Assembly: GCA_028292405.1 (NCBI GenBank)
Contig: JAQGMJ010000008.1
Span: forward strand, 1-64,000
Direction: 5' to 3'
DNA from: Betaproteobacteria bacterium
Lineage (GTDB): Bacteria; Pseudomonadota; Gammaproteobacteria; Burkholderiales; JAEUOS01
Length of the DNA: 64,000 nucleotides
The position numbers were made by a program, and so were the translations under genes. The stretch's first letter is position 1. Each line of letters opens with the position of its first letter. The notes under the pieces are model-generated. The model had not been told where the DNA came from and did no database searches. It worked only from the letters and a program-made list of their open reading frames with translations. Positions 51,961-60,420 of this stretch are shown here, one piece after another.

Positions 51961-54240
51961 CTACACCTTGTCGGGAATCGGCATCGTGCGGATGCGCTTG
52001 CCGGTCACCTGGAACAGCGCATTGGCCAGCGCCGGGGCCACCGGCGGCACGCCGGGTTCGCCGACGCCGGTGGGCTTTTCCGCCGAGGGCATGATGTGCA
52101 CTTCCACCGCCGGCATTTCGTTGATGCGCAGCGCCTGGTAGTCGTGGAAGTTGGACTGCTCGACCACGCCGTCCTTCAGCGTGATGGCGCCGTGCAGCGC
52201 TACCGAGAGGCCGTAGCCGATGCCGCCTTCCATTTGCGCGCGGATCACGTCTGGGTTGATGGCCACGCCGCAATCGACGGCGCAGACGATGCGGTCGACC
52301 TTGAAGCTGCCGTCCGCCTTCACCGTCACTTCCACCACCTGCGCCACGAAGGTGCCGAAGGCTTCATGCACGGCCACGCCGCGCCCGCGCTTCTCGCCGG
52401 CCGCGGCGGGCTTGAGCGGCTTGGTCCACTCGGCCTTCTCGGCGGCCAGATCGAGCACGCCGCGGTGCCGCAGGTGCTTGGAGAGCAGGGCGCGGCGGTA
52501 GGCCACCGGGTCCTTGCCCGCCGTGGTCGCGGCCTCGTCGATCAGCGCCTCGCCGACAAAGCCGTTTTGCGTGCTGCCCACCGAGCGGAACCACTGGATC
52601 GGCACGCCCACGTCAGTCGGCGTGTACAGCTCCACCTGCAGGTTGGGAATGTCGTAGGGCAGGTTCGCCATGCCTTCGACGGAGGTCTGGTCGACGCCGT
52701 CCTTGATGAAGGCGTCGAAGCCCAGGCCGGCGATGATCGACTGCCCGGCCATGCGTACCTGCAGCGCCTGCGGCTGGCCGGCCGCGTCCAGCGAGAGGCG
52801 GGTCTGGTGCAGGTAGAGCGGGCGGTAGTGGCCGCCGCGCATGTCGTCCTCGCGGGTCCACACCATTTTCACCGGCGCGCTGATGCCCTGCGCGCGCGCG
52901 GCGCGGGCGATCTGCACGGCTTCGAGCAGGTAGTCCGAGTGCGGATTGGCGCGGCGGCCGAAACTGCCGCCGGCGTAGAGCTGGTTGATGCGCACCTTCT
53001 CCGGCGCCACGCCCAGCAGCTTGGCGATGTTCATCTGGTCGATGGTCTGCCACTGCTCGCCGTTCCACAGTTCGGCGCCGTCGGCCTCCAGCTTCACCAG
53101 GCAGTTCATCGGCTCCATCGCGGCGTGGGCGAGAAAGGGCACGCTGTATTCGGCCTCGATCAGCTTGCCCGGCCTGGCCAGTGCGGCATCGACGTTCCCG
53201 TCCTTGCGCGCCATCAGCCCCGGCTGCTTCAGCGCCTCGCGGTATTGCGCGAGGATGGCCTCGCTGCCCTTGGCGTAGCCGCCTTCCCACTGCACCTGCA
53301 GCGCGTCGCGGCCCTGGCGCGCCACCCAGGTGTTTTTCGCCAGCACGGCGACGCCGGCAAAGCTCGAAGGCGTGGCCTCGAATTGCACCACCGCCAGCAC
53401 CCCGGGAATCGCCTTCGCCTTGGCGGCGTCGAACGACTTCACCTTGGCGCCGAAGCGCGGCGGATGCGCGGCGATTGCCACCAGCATGCCCGGCAGCTTG
53501 ATGTCCTGGGTGAACACCGCCGTGCCGTTGGTCTTGGCGAACGTGTCCACGCGCGGCAGTTTCTGCTTGCCGATCAGCTTGAACTCCGCCGGCGACTTCA
53601 ACGTCACCTCGGTGGGCACCGGAAGGGCGGAAGCCGCCTGCGCCAGTTCGCCGAAGGTGGCGCTGCGCCCGGAGGCGGCGTGCTTCACCACCCCTTCGCT
53701 CACCGTGATGCCGGCAGCCGGCACGCTCCACTGTTGCGCGGCGGCGGCCACCAGCATGGCGCGCGCGGTGGCGCCGGCGCGGCGCATCTGCTCCCAGGAG
53801 TTGGCCATCGCCGTGCTGCCGCCGGTGCCTTGCGCGCCGAAGGCCAGGTTGGCGTAGAGCTTGGTGTTGACCGGTGCGCCCTCGACGCGTACGCGCGCCC
53901 AGTCTGCATCCAGCTCTTCGGCCACCAGCGTCGCCAGGCCGGTATGGGCGCCCTGGCCCATTTCCATGTGCTTGGCAATCACGGTGACGCTGCCGTCCGT
54001 GCCGATGCGCAAAAAGGCGTTCGGCGCGAACACTTCGGCGCCGGCTGCCGAGGCGCGGCCGGCGCGGCCCAGCCAGGGGGTCAGGCCCACGCCCAAGGTG
54101 AGGCCGCCCATGCCCTGCAAAAAGCGCCGGCGGGCAAGGTCGGTGGAGAGGTTGACGACTTGAGTCTGCGCCTGCGGGTCAGGTGCCGCATCGGCATGCG
54201 CACGATGCGTGCGGACCAGGGAAGGAAAGCGGTTTCTCAT
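51961..54240 (-). CDS. iorB: Isoquinoline 1-oxidoreductase-like molybdenum hydroxylase, large subunit
   Basis: This is the molybdopterin-cytosine-dinucleotide-binding subunit of the xanthine oxidase family, exported through Tat. The 759-residue protein has a twin-arginine signal (LARRRFLQGMGGLTLGVGL, Arg37-39). Two copies of aldehyde-oxidase-like domains follow, with segments such as KHMEMGQGAHTGLATLVAEE, GSFGRRANPHSDYLLEAVQI and QWFRSVGSTQNGFVGEALID. The C-terminal VGEPGVPPVAPALANALF holds the family's active-site Glu. It overlaps iorA by 4 bp (ATGA), so they are translationally coupled. No third (cytochrome) subunit is seen. The substrate could be an N-heterocycle or an aldehyde. Confidence 0.9.
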   Translation of the reverse strand: MRNRFPSLVRTHRAHADAAPDPQAQTQVVNLSTDLARRRFLQGMGGLTLGVGLTPWLGRAGRASAAGAEVFAPNAFLRIGTDGSVTVIAKHMEMGQGAHTGLATLVAEELDADWARVRVEGAPVNTKLYANLAFGAQGTGGSTAMANSWEQMRRAGATARAMLVAAAAQQWSVPAAGITVSEGVVKHAASGRSATFGELAQAASALPVPTEVTLKSPAEFKLIGKQKLPRVDTFAKTNGTAVFTQDIKLPGMLVAIAAHPPRFGAKVKSFDAAKAKAIPGVLAVVQFEATPSSFAGVAVLAKNTWVARQGRDALQVQWEGGYAKGSEAILAQYREALKQPGLMARKDGNVDAALARPGKLIEAEYSVPFLAHAAMEPMNCLVKLEADGAELWNGEQWQTIDQMNIAKLLGVAPEKVRINQLYAGGSFGRRANPHSDYLLEAVQIARAARAQGISAPVKMVWTREDDMRGGHYRPLYLHQTRLSLDAAGQPQALQVRMAGQSIIAGLGFDAFIKDGVDQTSVEGMANLPYDIPNLQVELYTPTDVGVPIQWFRSVGSTQNGFVGEALIDEAATTAGKDPVAYRRALLSKHLRHRGVLDLAAEKAEWTKPLKPAAAGEKRGRGVAVHEAFGTFVAQVVEVTVKADGSFKVDRIVCAVDCGVAINPDVIRAQMEGGIGYGLSVALHGAITLKDGVVEQSNFHDYQALRINEMPAVEVHIMPSAEKPTGVGEPGVPPVAPALANALFQVTGKRIRTMPIPDKV

Positions 54241-54692
54241 AGCGCTTTCCCCGCTTCGTGAATCGCCGCGCGGATGCGCACGTAGGTGGCGCAGCGGCAG
54301 ACGTTGCCGCTCATCGCCGCGTCGATATCGGCGTCGCTCGGGTGCGGGTTCTGCGACAGCAGCGCGGTGGCCGACATCATCTGTCCGCTTTGACAGTAGC
54401 CGCATTGCACGACGTCGAGCGCGCGCCACGCGGTCTGCACGGCCTGGCCGGCCTTGGTGGAGGCCACCGCCTCGATGGTGGTGATCTTCTTGCCCGCCGC
54501 CACCGATACCGGCGTCACGCAGGAGCGGATGGGGCTGCCGTCGAGCAGCACGGTGCAGGCGCCGCACAGGGCCATGCCGCAACCGTACTTGGTGCCGGTC
54601 ATTTGCAGTTCGTCACGCAGGGCCCAGAGGATGGGCATGTCGTCGCTGCCGCTCACCACGTGGTCCTTGCCGTTTACATTCAGAGTCGCCAT
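54237..54692 (-). CDS. iorA: Isoquinoline 1-oxidoreductase-like [2Fe-2S] subunit
   Basis: The 151-residue electron-transfer subunit of the molybdenum hydroxylase has a plant-type [2Fe-2S] cluster at Cys38, 43, 46 and 58 (YGCGMALCGAC). A second cluster is at Cys97, 100, 132 and 134 (CGYCQSGQ, NVCRC). ATG 54692 (MATLNVNGKDHVVSG) follows GAGGTTCGC; the frame is open upstream to 54827. It passes electrons from the molybdenum centre in IorB to an outside acceptor. Confidence 0.92.
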   Translation of the reverse strand: MATLNVNGKDHVVSGSDDMPILWALRDELQMTGTKYGCGMALCGACTVLLDGSPIRSCVTPVSVAAGKKITTIEAVASTKAGQAVQTAWRALDVVQCGYCQSGQMMSATALLSQNPHPSDADIDAAMSGNVCRCATYVRIRAAIHEAGKAL

Positions 54693-54823
54693 GCGAACCT
54701 CGCTTGTTGTTGGCGCGCCGCCTGCGGGCGCGATGGCGCAATGATGATGCAGCGCGGCAAAAGGGCGGTAGAACGATCCTGCCGATTCATTGCACGATTG
54801 CGCAGCAGCGACGGATGCGCGCC

Positions 54824-54859
54824 GCAAAAAACAAACGCGCCCCGGAGGAGCGCGTTTGT
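54824..54859 (-). terminator. Terminator of the AraC-type regulator gene
   Basis: On the minus strand ACAAACGCGC/GCGCGTTTGT with a 9-base loop is followed by TTTTTT. It lies 20 bp past the regulator stop and before the iorA leader. Confidence 0.88.
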
Positions 54860-54878
54860 CGCAGCCGAAGAAGCCGGC

Positions 54879-55868
54879 TTATTGCGTCATGCTGGTCGGC
54901 GTCTGCGCCTGCACATGGGACGACAGCGGCGGAGGCATGCCCATCGACAGCTTGCGCAATTGCGAGATGTCGCGCAGCGGCGGCGCGCCGTAGAGGCGGC
55001 TGTACTCGCGGCTGAATTGCGAGGGACTTTCGTAGCCAACGCGGTGGCCGGCGGAGGCGGCGTCTTGCATTTCAGTCAGCATCAGGCGCCGCGCTTCCTG
55101 CAGGCGCAGCATCTTCTGGTACTGCAGCGGGCTCATCGCCGTCACCGACTTGAAGTGGTGGTGCAGGGAGCTCTCGCTCATGTGCACGGTCTTGGCCAGG
55201 TCCTCGATGCGCAGCGGCTGGGTGTAGTTGGTCTTCAGCCAGTCGATGGCGCGCGAGATCTGGCCGGTCTGGCTCTCGGCCACCGCCAGGTTGCGCAGGC
55301 GCTGGCCGCATTCGCCGGTGAGCAGGCGGTAGAGCAACTCGCGCTCGATCATTGGCGCGAGCATGGGAATGTCCTGCGGGTTGTCGAGCAGGCGCGTGAG
55401 GCGCAGCATCGGGTCGAGCAGTTCCACCGTGAGTTCGCCGACGGCCATGGCGCGGCCGGAGGCGGAAGGCGGGCGCGAGAGTTTCATCTCGCTCATCATC
55501 TCGCCGATGCGCCGCGGGTCGAGGTCGAACATGATGCAGAGGTAGGGCTCGTCTTCGGAAGCGCGCGTGACGCGGCCGATCACCGGCAGGTCGACCGAAC
55601 TGACAAGGTAGCGGCTCTGGTCGTAGATGAAACTGTCTTCGCCGAGCGTCACGTGCTTCTCGCCCTGGCTGATTAGCGCCATCGCCGGCTTGTAGACGCC
55701 GCAGTTGCCGGCGCTGGTCTGGGTGCCGCGGATCAGCGTCAGCCCGCCGATGGCCGTCTTGTGGAAGCCGTTGCTGCCGGAGTATCGTTCAATGATCGCC
55801 GAAAGCTCGCGTTGGTACCACGCAACGGAGGGCCGGCTGGAGGTGGGCGGTATGTCAGTGAGCAGCAT
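54879..55868 (-). CDS. AraC-family transcription regulator with AraC_N domain
   Basis: The 329-residue protein has an N-terminal AraC_N-type domain (GSNGFHKTAIGGLTLIRGTQ, YDQSRYLVSSVDLPVIGRV). A C-terminal double helix-turn-helix follows (QPLRIEDLAKTVHMSESSLH, VGYESPSQFSREYSRLYGAP). ATG 55868 is chosen from the family N-terminus; the frame is open to 55970. The gene lies upstream of iorAB on the same strand, and a terminator separates them. AraC_N regulators next to oxidoreductase genes often activate them, so iorAB is a likely target. Confidence 0.9.
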   Translation of the reverse strand: MLLTDIPPTSSRPSVAWYQRELSAIIERYSGSNGFHKTAIGGLTLIRGTQTSAGNCGVYKPAMALISQGEKHVTLGEDSFIYDQSRYLVSSVDLPVIGRVTRASEDEPYLCIMFDLDPRRIGEMMSEMKLSRPPSASGRAMAVGELTVELLDPMLRLTRLLDNPQDIPMLAPMIERELLYRLLTGECGQRLRNLAVAESQTGQISRAIDWLKTNYTQPLRIEDLAKTVHMSESSLHHHFKSVTAMSPLQYQKMLRLQEARRLMLTEMQDAASAGHRVGYESPSQFSREYSRLYGAPPLRDISQLRKLSMGMPPPLSSHVQAQTPTSMTQ

Positions 55869-56000
55869 GGCGCGTGGGGAGGTAAATACCCGAGGAAGAT
55901 GAGCACCTAGCTTACCTAATCCCCCACCCGTTATGCATGCGTATTTGCTCGGATTTGCAGCTTCAGGCAATAAATTCGCGGGATTGTGCAGCCGCAGCAG

Positions 56001-56357
56001 TCAGGCCACGGGCGGGATTTGGGCCAAAGCCTGCCGAATCTGTTCAATATTGTCCGGCCGCACCAGTTTGGCCACTTCGACGCCGCCGCGCATGAATACC
56101 AGCGTCGGCCACAGCTTGACACCGAAGGAGCGGCCCAAAGGAAAACCCGGACCGTCCTCGACCTTGATCAGGCGCAGGGCCGGGTTGCCTGCGGGGTGGC
56201 CGCCGGGATTGCCGGTGAAGGCCTGCTCGAACATCGGCTGCGCGCGGGCGCACCAGCCGCACCAGTTGGTGCCGAATTCCACCACGGTGGCGCCGGGCAG
56301 GGCGCCGAGTTCGGCGCGGGTCAGGGTTTCGGGGACGAAGGGATCGGTGGGCTTCAT
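56001..56357 (-). CDS. Thioredoxin-like protein
   Basis: The 118-residue cytosolic thioredoxin fold has active site WCGWC (Cys33 and Cys36), differing from the usual WCGPC by Trp for Pro, which should change redox properties. GVKLWPTLVFMRGG holds the cis-Pro. It has no signal peptide. It starts 93 bp from the divergent START-domain gene. Confidence 0.88.
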   Translation of the reverse strand: MKPTDPFVPETLTRAELGALPGATVVEFGTNWCGWCARAQPMFEQAFTGNPGGHPAGNPALRLIKVEDGPGFPLGRSFGVKLWPTLVFMRGGVEVAKLVRPDNIEQIRQALAQIPPVA

Positions 56358-56450
56358 GATAAACAGTAGATAGGTGCGAAACCGCCGGCTTCAATTGCGA
56401 TGTGGCGAAGTCCGGTACGATAGCTACGCCCGAAAATAAAAAGCATAAAC

Positions 56451-57683
56451 ATGAGCCTGCCCGCCGATCCGCCCGACCGTCCCCCCGCCGATCCCGCCGC
56501 CATTGCTGGCGCACCCGCCGCCGTCCCTGATGCCGTCCCCGTTGCCGCGCCGCCCGACTGGGGCAATGCGCCGCCGCCGGCCGCGCCGGCGGCGGCGCTG
56601 GAGGCCGCGGAGTCTGCTTCCCAAGGGACTGCCGCCGGGTCTGCCACCGACGGGTCCGCCTATTCGTGGCCTCTCCTGTCGGGCGTGGTGCTGGGCGGCG
56701 CCCTCTACGGCCTGGCGATGCGCTTCGCCTTCGACATGACGCCGTTCAAGAGTCCGGTCCTGATGCACGCCACCGGCGGCATGCTGATTTCCTTTTTGTT
56801 TTTTGTACCGATCGTCATCGGCATCATCACCGTCGTTCTGGCGCCGCGGCGGCCGGTCAGCGGCACGTATGCGTTCTTCGGCCCCTGGGTGCCGATGAGC
56901 CTGTTCTGCTTCGGCGCCTCCATGCTGATGCTCGAAGGACTGATCTGCATCGTGATCATCGCGCCGATCTTCATGGTCATGAGCAGCATCGGCGGGTTGG
57001 TCGGCAGGTCGATACAGCGCACCAATCCGCGCCTGGGCCGGCGCGGCCTGCCGGCGCTGATGGCCCTTCCCTTGCTCGGCGGCTACATCGAAAAGGACTA
57101 CGTGCCGCAAGACCGCTGGTCGCGCGTCGAGCGCGCGATGGAAATCGGCGCGCCGCCGGCGCGGGTCTGGCAGCTGATCAACCATCCGACCAACATCAGC
57201 CCGGCCGAAATGGCCGGCGGCTTGGCCTACCGCATCGGCGTGCCTTACCCGATCGAAGCCAATACCCTGAGCGAGCAGGTCGGCGGCCTGCGCAAGCTGG
57301 TGTGGCAAAAGGGCGTGCATTTCGACGAGAACATCACCGCCATCGAGGCGCAAAAGCGCATCTGCTGGACCTACCATTTTGCCCGGGACTCCTTCCCGCA
57401 CGAGGCGCTGGACGACCACGTCGTCATCGGCGGCTACTACTTCGACCTCGGCCAGACCTGCTATACCCTCATGCCGGTGGCCGCCGGCACCCGGCTGGCG
57501 GTGAGCGTCGAATACCGCGTCAGCACCAACTTCAACTGGTATGCCGGCGCCTGGGGCCGGCTGATGGTCAGCAATACCGCCGAGACCATCCTCAACTTTT
57601 ATCGTGTGCGCGGCGGAAGACCCGCCGCCGTCGCCGCGGCAACGCCGGCCGGGCCGCCGGCTCAGGCCATCGTCGGCAAGTAG
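56451..57683 (+). CDS. Multi-pass membrane protein with C-terminal SRPBCC (START-like) domain
   Basis: The 410-residue protein has a Pro/Ala-rich disordered N-terminus (1-70 or so) and about four membrane helices (SWPLLSGVVLGGALYGLAM, MLISFLFFVPIVIGIITVV, ASMLMLEGLICIVIIAPIF). A soluble SRPBCC-like domain starts around residue 215 (RWSRVERAMEIGAPPARVWQ, DLGQTCYTLMPVAAGTRLAV). It may move or sense a lipid-like ligand. The last 22 bp overlap the end of the convergent AHSA1 gene, so their 3' ends share sequence. Confidence 0.75.
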   Translation: MSLPADPPDRPPADPAAIAGAPAAVPDAVPVAAPPDWGNAPPPAAPAAALEAAESASQGTAAGSATDGSAYSWPLLSGVVLGGALYGLAMRFAFDMTPFKSPVLMHATGGMLISFLFFVPIVIGIITVVLAPRRPVSGTYAFFGPWVPMSLFCFGASMLMLEGLICIVIIAPIFMVMSSIGGLVGRSIQRTNPRLGRRGLPALMALPLLGGYIEKDYVPQDRWSRVERAMEIGAPPARVWQLINHPTNISPAEMAGGLAYRIGVPYPIEANTLSEQVGGLRKLVWQKGVHFDENITAIEAQKRICWTYHFARDSFPHEALDDHVVIGGYYFDLGQTCYTLMPVAAGTRLAVSVEYRVSTNFNWYAGAWGRLMVSNTAETILNFYRVRGGRPAAVAAATPAGPPAQAIVGK

Positions 57684-58153
57684 CCCTCCAGCCGGTCGAG
57701 GGTCTGGTTGCCGCCTTCGATGGCATGGTATTTCTCGACCACCATCGCGCGTTGCTCGGCGGTGGAGAACACGCTCTTCATGGTGAGGAAGGTCTTGCCG
57801 TGCACCTCTTCGAAGGTCAGGGTGACGTGGAACACGCCCTGGTCCTGCCAGTCGCCATGGTCGTAGACCAGGCGCTCGGGGCGCTTGACCTCGAGGTAGT
57901 GCACCTTGTTTTCGAAGTCGATGCCGTCCGCGCCGTGCATGATGTAGATCCAGTCCCTGCCCTCGCGCACGTCCATCGATTTGGTCTCGTTGGTGAAGCC
58001 CTCCGGGCCCCACCATTTGTCGACGTGGCGGATGTCGGTGAAAGCGGCGAAGACCAGATCGCGCGGCGCGGCGATCAGGCGGGTGATGATGATTTCCCGA
58101 TCGGCGGTGTCTGGGTTTTTGTCGGCGGCGGGGGCAAACTGGCTGGCGCTCAT
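57662..58153 (-). CDS. AHSA1/START-domain protein
   Basis: This 163-residue SRPBCC protein of the AHSA1 (activator of Hsp90 ATPase) type has TRLIAAPRDLVFAAFTDIRH, KWWGPEGFTN, and a C-terminal helix GGNQTLDRLEGYL. The family binds hydrophobic ligands; the role is unknown. It is the last gene of the ArsR-led operon. Its end overlaps the convergent membrane START gene by 22 bp. Confidence 0.88.
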   Translation of the reverse strand: MSASQFAPAADKNPDTADREIIITRLIAAPRDLVFAAFTDIRHVDKWWGPEGFTNETKSMDVREGRDWIYIMHGADGIDFENKVHYLEVKRPERLVYDHGDWQDQGVFHVTLTFEEVHGKTFLTMKSVFSTAEQRAMVVEKYHAIEGGNQTLDRLEGYLPTMA

Positions 58154-58192
58154 GGCGGCTCCTGAATGGGTCGATGCTTAAGGGTTGACCGG

Positions 58193-58804
58193 CTACTGCG
58201 CCGCGAGGGCTTCGACCTGGATGCGCAACACCACATCCATCTTCATGCCGTATCCGCGGCCGATGCCCATGCCGAAGTCCTCGCGGTTGATGGTGGCTTG
58301 CGCATCAGCGCCGCACCAGTCGCGCTTGAACATGGGGTGCGCCATGCACTTGAAGGAATTGATGGTGAGCGTCACCGGCTTGGTGATACCGTGCAGCGTG
58401 AGTTCGCCGGTGACCTTGGTCGGCGCGCCGTTGGCGAAGCCGTCGAGCTTGCCCTTGTAATGCGCGATCGGAAATTTGCTGGTGTCGAGCAGGTCCTTGG
58501 TCGCCGCCCAGGTGTTGAGGGACTTCAGGCCGAAGTCGATGCTGGCGGCGTTGGTCTCGACATCCACCGTGCCGGTGCCGGCCGCCTTGTCGAGGGTGAT
58601 CTTGCCGCTGCTCTTGTTGAACTTGCCGCGCCAGACCGACATGCCGATGTGGTCCGCCTCGAAGCTGGGGTAGGTGTGTTCGGGGTCTACCTTGTAGGCG
58701 ACGGGGGCGGCAAGCGCGCTGGTGCAGGCGAGCAGGGCGCAGGTGAGTGGGACGCGGGCGAGCGAAACGTGGGTGAAGCGGGTGTTGCGCAGGGAAGTTT
58801 TCAT
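58193..58804 (-). CDS. YceI-family periplasmic lipocalin-like protein
   Basis: The 203-residue protein has a signal peptide (LTCALLACTSALAAP, about 33 residues) and a YceI beta-barrel: YKVDPEHTYPSFEADHIGMS, KFNKSSGKITLDKAAGTGTV and VTGELTLHGITKPVTLTIN. YceI proteins bind isoprenoid or polyprenoid lipids in the periplasm. It lies between two AHSA1 genes in the operon. Confidence 0.92.
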   Translation of the reverse strand: MKTSLRNTRFTHVSLARVPLTCALLACTSALAAPVAYKVDPEHTYPSFEADHIGMSVWRGKFNKSSGKITLDKAAGTGTVDVETNAASIDFGLKSLNTWAATKDLLDTSKFPIAHYKGKLDGFANGAPTKVTGELTLHGITKPVTLTINSFKCMAHPMFKRDWCGADAQATINREDFGMGIGRGYGMKMDVVLRIQVEALAAQ

Positions 58805-58829
58805 TGTGTGTTTCCGTTTGAGGTTGATG

Positions 58830-59870
58830 TCAATGCTTGTGCAGCAGCGCCACCAGGCTTTCCAGGCTCTCGGCCCAGCCTTGCACGGCGCCGAGGTCGC
58901 GGTGGGCGTCGCGCTCGCCGGCGTTGCCGAAGCGGTCGGTGACGGTGAGCCAGGTGCCGCCGGCGCGGTCTTCCAGCGTCACGATCAGCGTCAGGCCGCC
59001 CCCGGGCGCGTCCGGTGCTTCGCCGTGCTCGCTGCGGAATTTGCGGATCATCGCGTGCCATTCCGGCGGGTGGCCGGTGAGGTCGATGGCTATCACCAGG
59101 CGTTCATTCGGCACCACTTCGACGTAGGTGCCGCGGATCGGGTAGTCCTGCCCGTCGGGCGCGCGCATGGTCACGTTCCATGCGCCGCCCGGGCGCGGGT
59201 CGCTTGCGCACAGCACGTTGGTGAAGCTCTTCGGCCCCCACCACTGCGCCAGTTGGGTGGGGTCGGTCCAGGCGGCGAACACCAGTGCGCGCGGCGCGGC
59301 CAATTGGCGCGACAGCACCAGGTCGTTCCCGGGCGAGGAGACGAAGTTGGCGTCCGGCAAATAGCTTTCGAGCAGGTCGAAATTCTCGCCCCAGCCCTTT
59401 TGCCAGCCGGCGCGGATGAATTCCGGCGTGAAGGCCGGGTCGCGGCCCGGCACCCAGGAAAGTTCGGTGTGGATGGTCAGCAGGGTCTGGTCGCGCTGCT
59501 CTTTGGTCACGGCTTCGAAGGTCACCGTCTGGCGTCCCTGGTGAAACAGCTTGCCGTCGACGTCGCACTGCTCGTCATAGCGCAGGTGCGAGGGCGCGCT
59601 GATCTCGCGATACACGCAGCGGCTGTTGAAGGTCACGCCGTCGGCGGTGCGCATGCGAAAGCGCAGCACGCCGCCGACCTTCACGTCCATCTCGTCGAGG
59701 TGGATCTCGGCGAAGCCCTGCGGGCGCCACCAGTGCACCACGTGGCGCGGGTCGGTCCACGCTGCGAACACCAGTTCGCGCGGCGCGTCGATCAGGCGGC
59801 TGACGGTGACGTTGCGGTCGCCGTCGCTCTTGTGCAACATGGTTGCCGCCATCGCATTGGCTGAACTCAT
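58830..59870 (-). CDS. Tandem AHSA1/START-domain protein (two domains)
   Basis: The 346-residue protein contains two AHSA1 domains in a row: SRLIDAPRELVFAAWTDPRH with HWWRPQGF, then SRQLAAPRALVFAAWTDPTQ with QWWGPKSF. Both keep the family's Trp-Trp-Gly/Arg-Pro signature. Its start overlaps the ArsR stop by 4 bp (ATGA), so the two are translationally coupled, and ArsR probably controls it. Confidence 0.9.
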   Translation of the reverse strand: MSSANAMAATMLHKSDGDRNVTVSRLIDAPRELVFAAWTDPRHVVHWWRPQGFAEIHLDEMDVKVGGVLRFRMRTADGVTFNSRCVYREISAPSHLRYDEQCDVDGKLFHQGRQTVTFEAVTKEQRDQTLLTIHTELSWVPGRDPAFTPEFIRAGWQKGWGENFDLLESYLPDANFVSSPGNDLVLSRQLAAPRALVFAAWTDPTQLAQWWGPKSFTNVLCASDPRPGGAWNVTMRAPDGQDYPIRGTYVEVVPNERLVIAIDLTGHPPEWHAMIRKFRSEHGEAPDAPGGGLTLIVTLEDRAGGTWLTVTDRFGNAGERDAHRDLGAVQGWAESLESLVALLHKH

Positions 59871-60223
59871 TTACTTTCTCCTTTGGCCGGCTGTGCCTGC
59901 AGTTCGCGCAGGTAGTCCTCCAGCCGGTCCAGACGCTGCTCCCATAGCTGCCGGTATTGCTCGACGTAAGCCGACACCTGCTGCAGCGGCTGCGCCTCGA
60001 TCCGACAGGGCCGCCACTGCGCCTGCCGTCCCTGCGAAATCAGCCCGGCGCGCTGCAGCACCTTCAGGTGCTTGGTCACCGCCGGAAGCGTGATGTCGAA
60101 GGGCGCCGCGAGTTCCGTGACCGAAGACTCGCCCAAGGCCAGCCGCGCCAGAATCGCGCGCCGGGTCGGGTCGGCCAGCGCGGCAAAAGTGGCGCTCAGC
60201 GGGTCGGCGTTCATGGAACCCAT
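59867..60223 (-). CDS. ArsR-family winged-helix regulator
   Basis: The 118-residue regulator has a winged helix: LADPTRRAILARLALGESSV, then VTELAAPFDITLPAVTKHLK and a recognition helix. No metal-binding Cys pair is present, so it belongs to the metal-free ArsR subgroup commonly found directly before AHSA1 genes, where it usually represses them. ATG 60223 follows CAGGTTTTAT; an ATG at 60214 is also possible. TTAATTAA-rich sequence with TGGTTAATTA/TGGTAAATTA repeats at 60235-60261 could be its operator. Confidence 0.9.
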   Translation of the reverse strand: MGSMNADPLSATFAALADPTRRAILARLALGESSVTELAAPFDITLPAVTKHLKVLQRAGLISQGRQAQWRPCRIEAQPLQQVSAYVEQYRQLWEQRLDRLEDYLRELQAQPAKGESK

Positions 60224-60234
60224 ATAAAACCTGA

Positions 60235-60261
60235 TGGTTAATTAACTTAATGGTAAATTAC
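60235..60261. promoter_or_regulatory. Candidate ArsR operator
   Basis: TGGTTAATTA and TGGTAAATTA lie as near-direct repeats over the AT-rich segment just upstream of the ArsR gene, with the palindrome TTAATTAA inside. The neighbouring sequence is GC-rich. Position fits autorepression. Confidence 0.3.
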
Positions 60262-60420
60262 AAGCGACGGGTTGGCGCTGTCAAGAGGTTTTTGGAAAAA
60301 GAGTAGGCGAGCGCCTCCCGGCGGCCACCAAAAATCCAATGAAATCAGCCAGTTGTCTTGAAAATCAGCTCTGCTGCGGAAAGGCCGGCTACCTCCTCCG
60401 GGTGAGGCCCAGCCAGCCGG

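Noticed and set aside
51031..54261. 1076-aa open frame on the plus strand over the beta-helix and iorB genes
   Set aside because: It crosses two real genes and a terminator, and its sequence is low-complexity (PTS, then RH/GL-rich) with no known domain.
55645..55660. CACGTG with flanks in the AraC gene, tested as parS
   Set aside because: Only about 9 of 16 positions match the consensus; chance in GC-rich DNA.
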